This document shows, piece after piece, positions 63,473 to 64,000 of a stretch of DNA of 64,000 bases. The DNA lies in NCBI RefSeq assembly GCF_042432495.1, contig NZ_JBHLXC010000002.1:1054001-1118000 (forward strand), written 5' to 3'. The notes below the pieces were generated by a model, which saw only the letters and a list, made by a program, of their open reading frames with translations, was not told the DNA's origin and did no database searches. Within the stretch, counting starts at the first letter, position 1. The number at the start of each line of letters is the position of its first letter. The DNA is from Pseudochelatococcus lubricantis (GTDB lineage: Bacteria; Pseudomonadota; Alphaproteobacteria; Rhizobiales; Beijerinckiaceae). Position numbers and translations under genes: made by a program.

Positions 63473-64000
63473 GTGTCAGACCTTCCTCCGCCCGACTATC
63501 GGCCCGATCCGTATCCGCGTCGCGCGCCGGCGCGCGAGCCGATCGTGAATGCGCCGACCGTGATCGTCGCCATCATCGCCGCCCTTGTGCTGGTGCACGG
63601 CCTGCGGTCGCTGCTTTCCGGAAGTACCGCAGTCGAGGCGATGCTCACGTTCGCCTTCATTCCCGCCCGGCTGACGCTGTTCTTCGATCCCGCGCAGGCG
63701 CAGGCCATCGTCGAGGCGGCGGTCGCCGGCGGCGGCGAGCAGATGGCGCTCACCCGCTATGTGCTGTCGACCGGGTCGGCGCCCTGGGCCGCGCTGACCT
63801 ACGGCCTGCTGCATGCTTCCTGGATGCATCTGGCGTTCAATGCCCTGTGGCTGCTGGCGTTCGGCACGCCGGTGGCGCGGCGGTTCGGCACCGTGCGGTT
63901 TCTGGTGCTGTTCGTCTTGTCGAGCGTTGCCGGGGCGCTGCTTTACTGGCTGATGCGTCCCGACGACGTGTTGCCGATGGTCGGTGCATCGGGCGCGATC
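63473..64000 (+). CDS. Rhomboid family intramembrane serine protease, partial at window end
   Basis: The first 176 codons of an integral membrane protease. A Pro-rich start (SDLPPPDYRPDPYP) precedes a first helix near residue 30-48 and a long loop. LLHASWMHLAFNALWLLAFG then carries the conserved His and Asn, a further helix follows, and the window ends at PMVGASGAI, where the Ser of GASG is the expected nucleophile. The catalytic His lies beyond the window. GTG 63473 is the likely start, with GCAGG upstream. Rhomboids cleave membrane proteins within the bilayer; the substrate is unknown. Confidence 0.85.
   Translation, partial: MSDLPPPDYRPDPYPRRAPAREPIVNAPTVIVAIIAALVLVHGLRSLLSGSTAVEAMLTFAFIPARLTLFFDPAQAQAIVEAAVAGGGEQMALTRYVLSTGSAPWAALTYGLLHASWMHLAFNALWLLAFGTPVARRFGTVRFLVLFVLSSVAGALLYWLMRPDDVLPMVGASGAI

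Overview
The window is a 64 kb piece of a GC-rich alphaproteobacterial chromosome, most likely from the order Hyphomicrobiales (Rhizobiales). This rests on several features: the dnaK-dnaJ-pmtA-pyrF-dapB-gpmA order, the gltA/gltX/comEC/lexA neighbourhood, a GAAC-N7-GAAC type LexA operator, a liv transporter operon carrying a small DUF6867-like gene, and modular intergenic palindromes of a type common in that order. No species can be named from the sequence. I saw no rRNA, tRNA, insertion sequence, prophage or CRISPR array. Nearly all of the window is core housekeeping DNA.

Layout. 0.1-4.2 kb: glycolate oxidase glcDEF. 4.3-8.0 kb: a TPR lipoprotein-like protein, ispE and tpiA. 8.2-11.9 kb: secG, pyrG, a DUF350 membrane protein and kdsA. 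11.9-13.1 kb: a minus-strand gene for a Ulp1/SENP-like (clan CE) cysteine protease, the one clearly accessory gene. 13.2-17.7 kb: prmA, a UvrD-type helicase and a secreted protein. 17.7-24.3 kb (minus strand): gpmA, dapB, a DUF1330 gene, pyrF, pmtA, dnaJ and dnaK, with a heat-shock-type promoter before dnaK. 24.7-26.1 kb: two small secreted proteins of unknown role. 26.0-29.6 kb: grpE and glnD. 29.8-34.1 kb: pheT, pheS, rplT and rpmI. 34.3-38.8 kb: a PEP mutase/isocitrate lyase family enzyme, erpA, dgt and argS. 39.0-43.5 kb: a SPOR-domain protein, nagZ, scpA and scpB. 43.6-46.5 kb: a TPP riboswitch and thiOSGE. 46.4-48.3 kb: a P1-family self-processing hydrolase and ccdA. 48.4-53.9 kb: a branched-chain amino acid ABC operon (livH, livM, livG, livF, DUF6867, binding protein). 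54.5-64.0 kb: gltA, gltX, comEC, lexA, parE and the start of a rhomboid protease gene.

How the genes work together. glcDEF feeds glycolate carbon into glyoxylate. ispE and tpiA link triose phosphate and isoprenoid synthesis. SPOR, nagZ and scpAB serve the cell envelope and chromosome segregation. thiOSGE makes the thiazole half of thiamine and joins it to the pyrimidine under TPP control. lexA, parE and the UvrD helicase concern DNA maintenance.

The points most worth a second look are: the Ulp1-like protease with an AT-rich 5' flank and no visible catalytic acid; a single type I-E CRISPR-like repeat in the leader of rpmI-rplT; and at least five copies of a modular palindromic repeat, three of which supply the stop codon of the gene next to them (gltA, comEC, nagZ).
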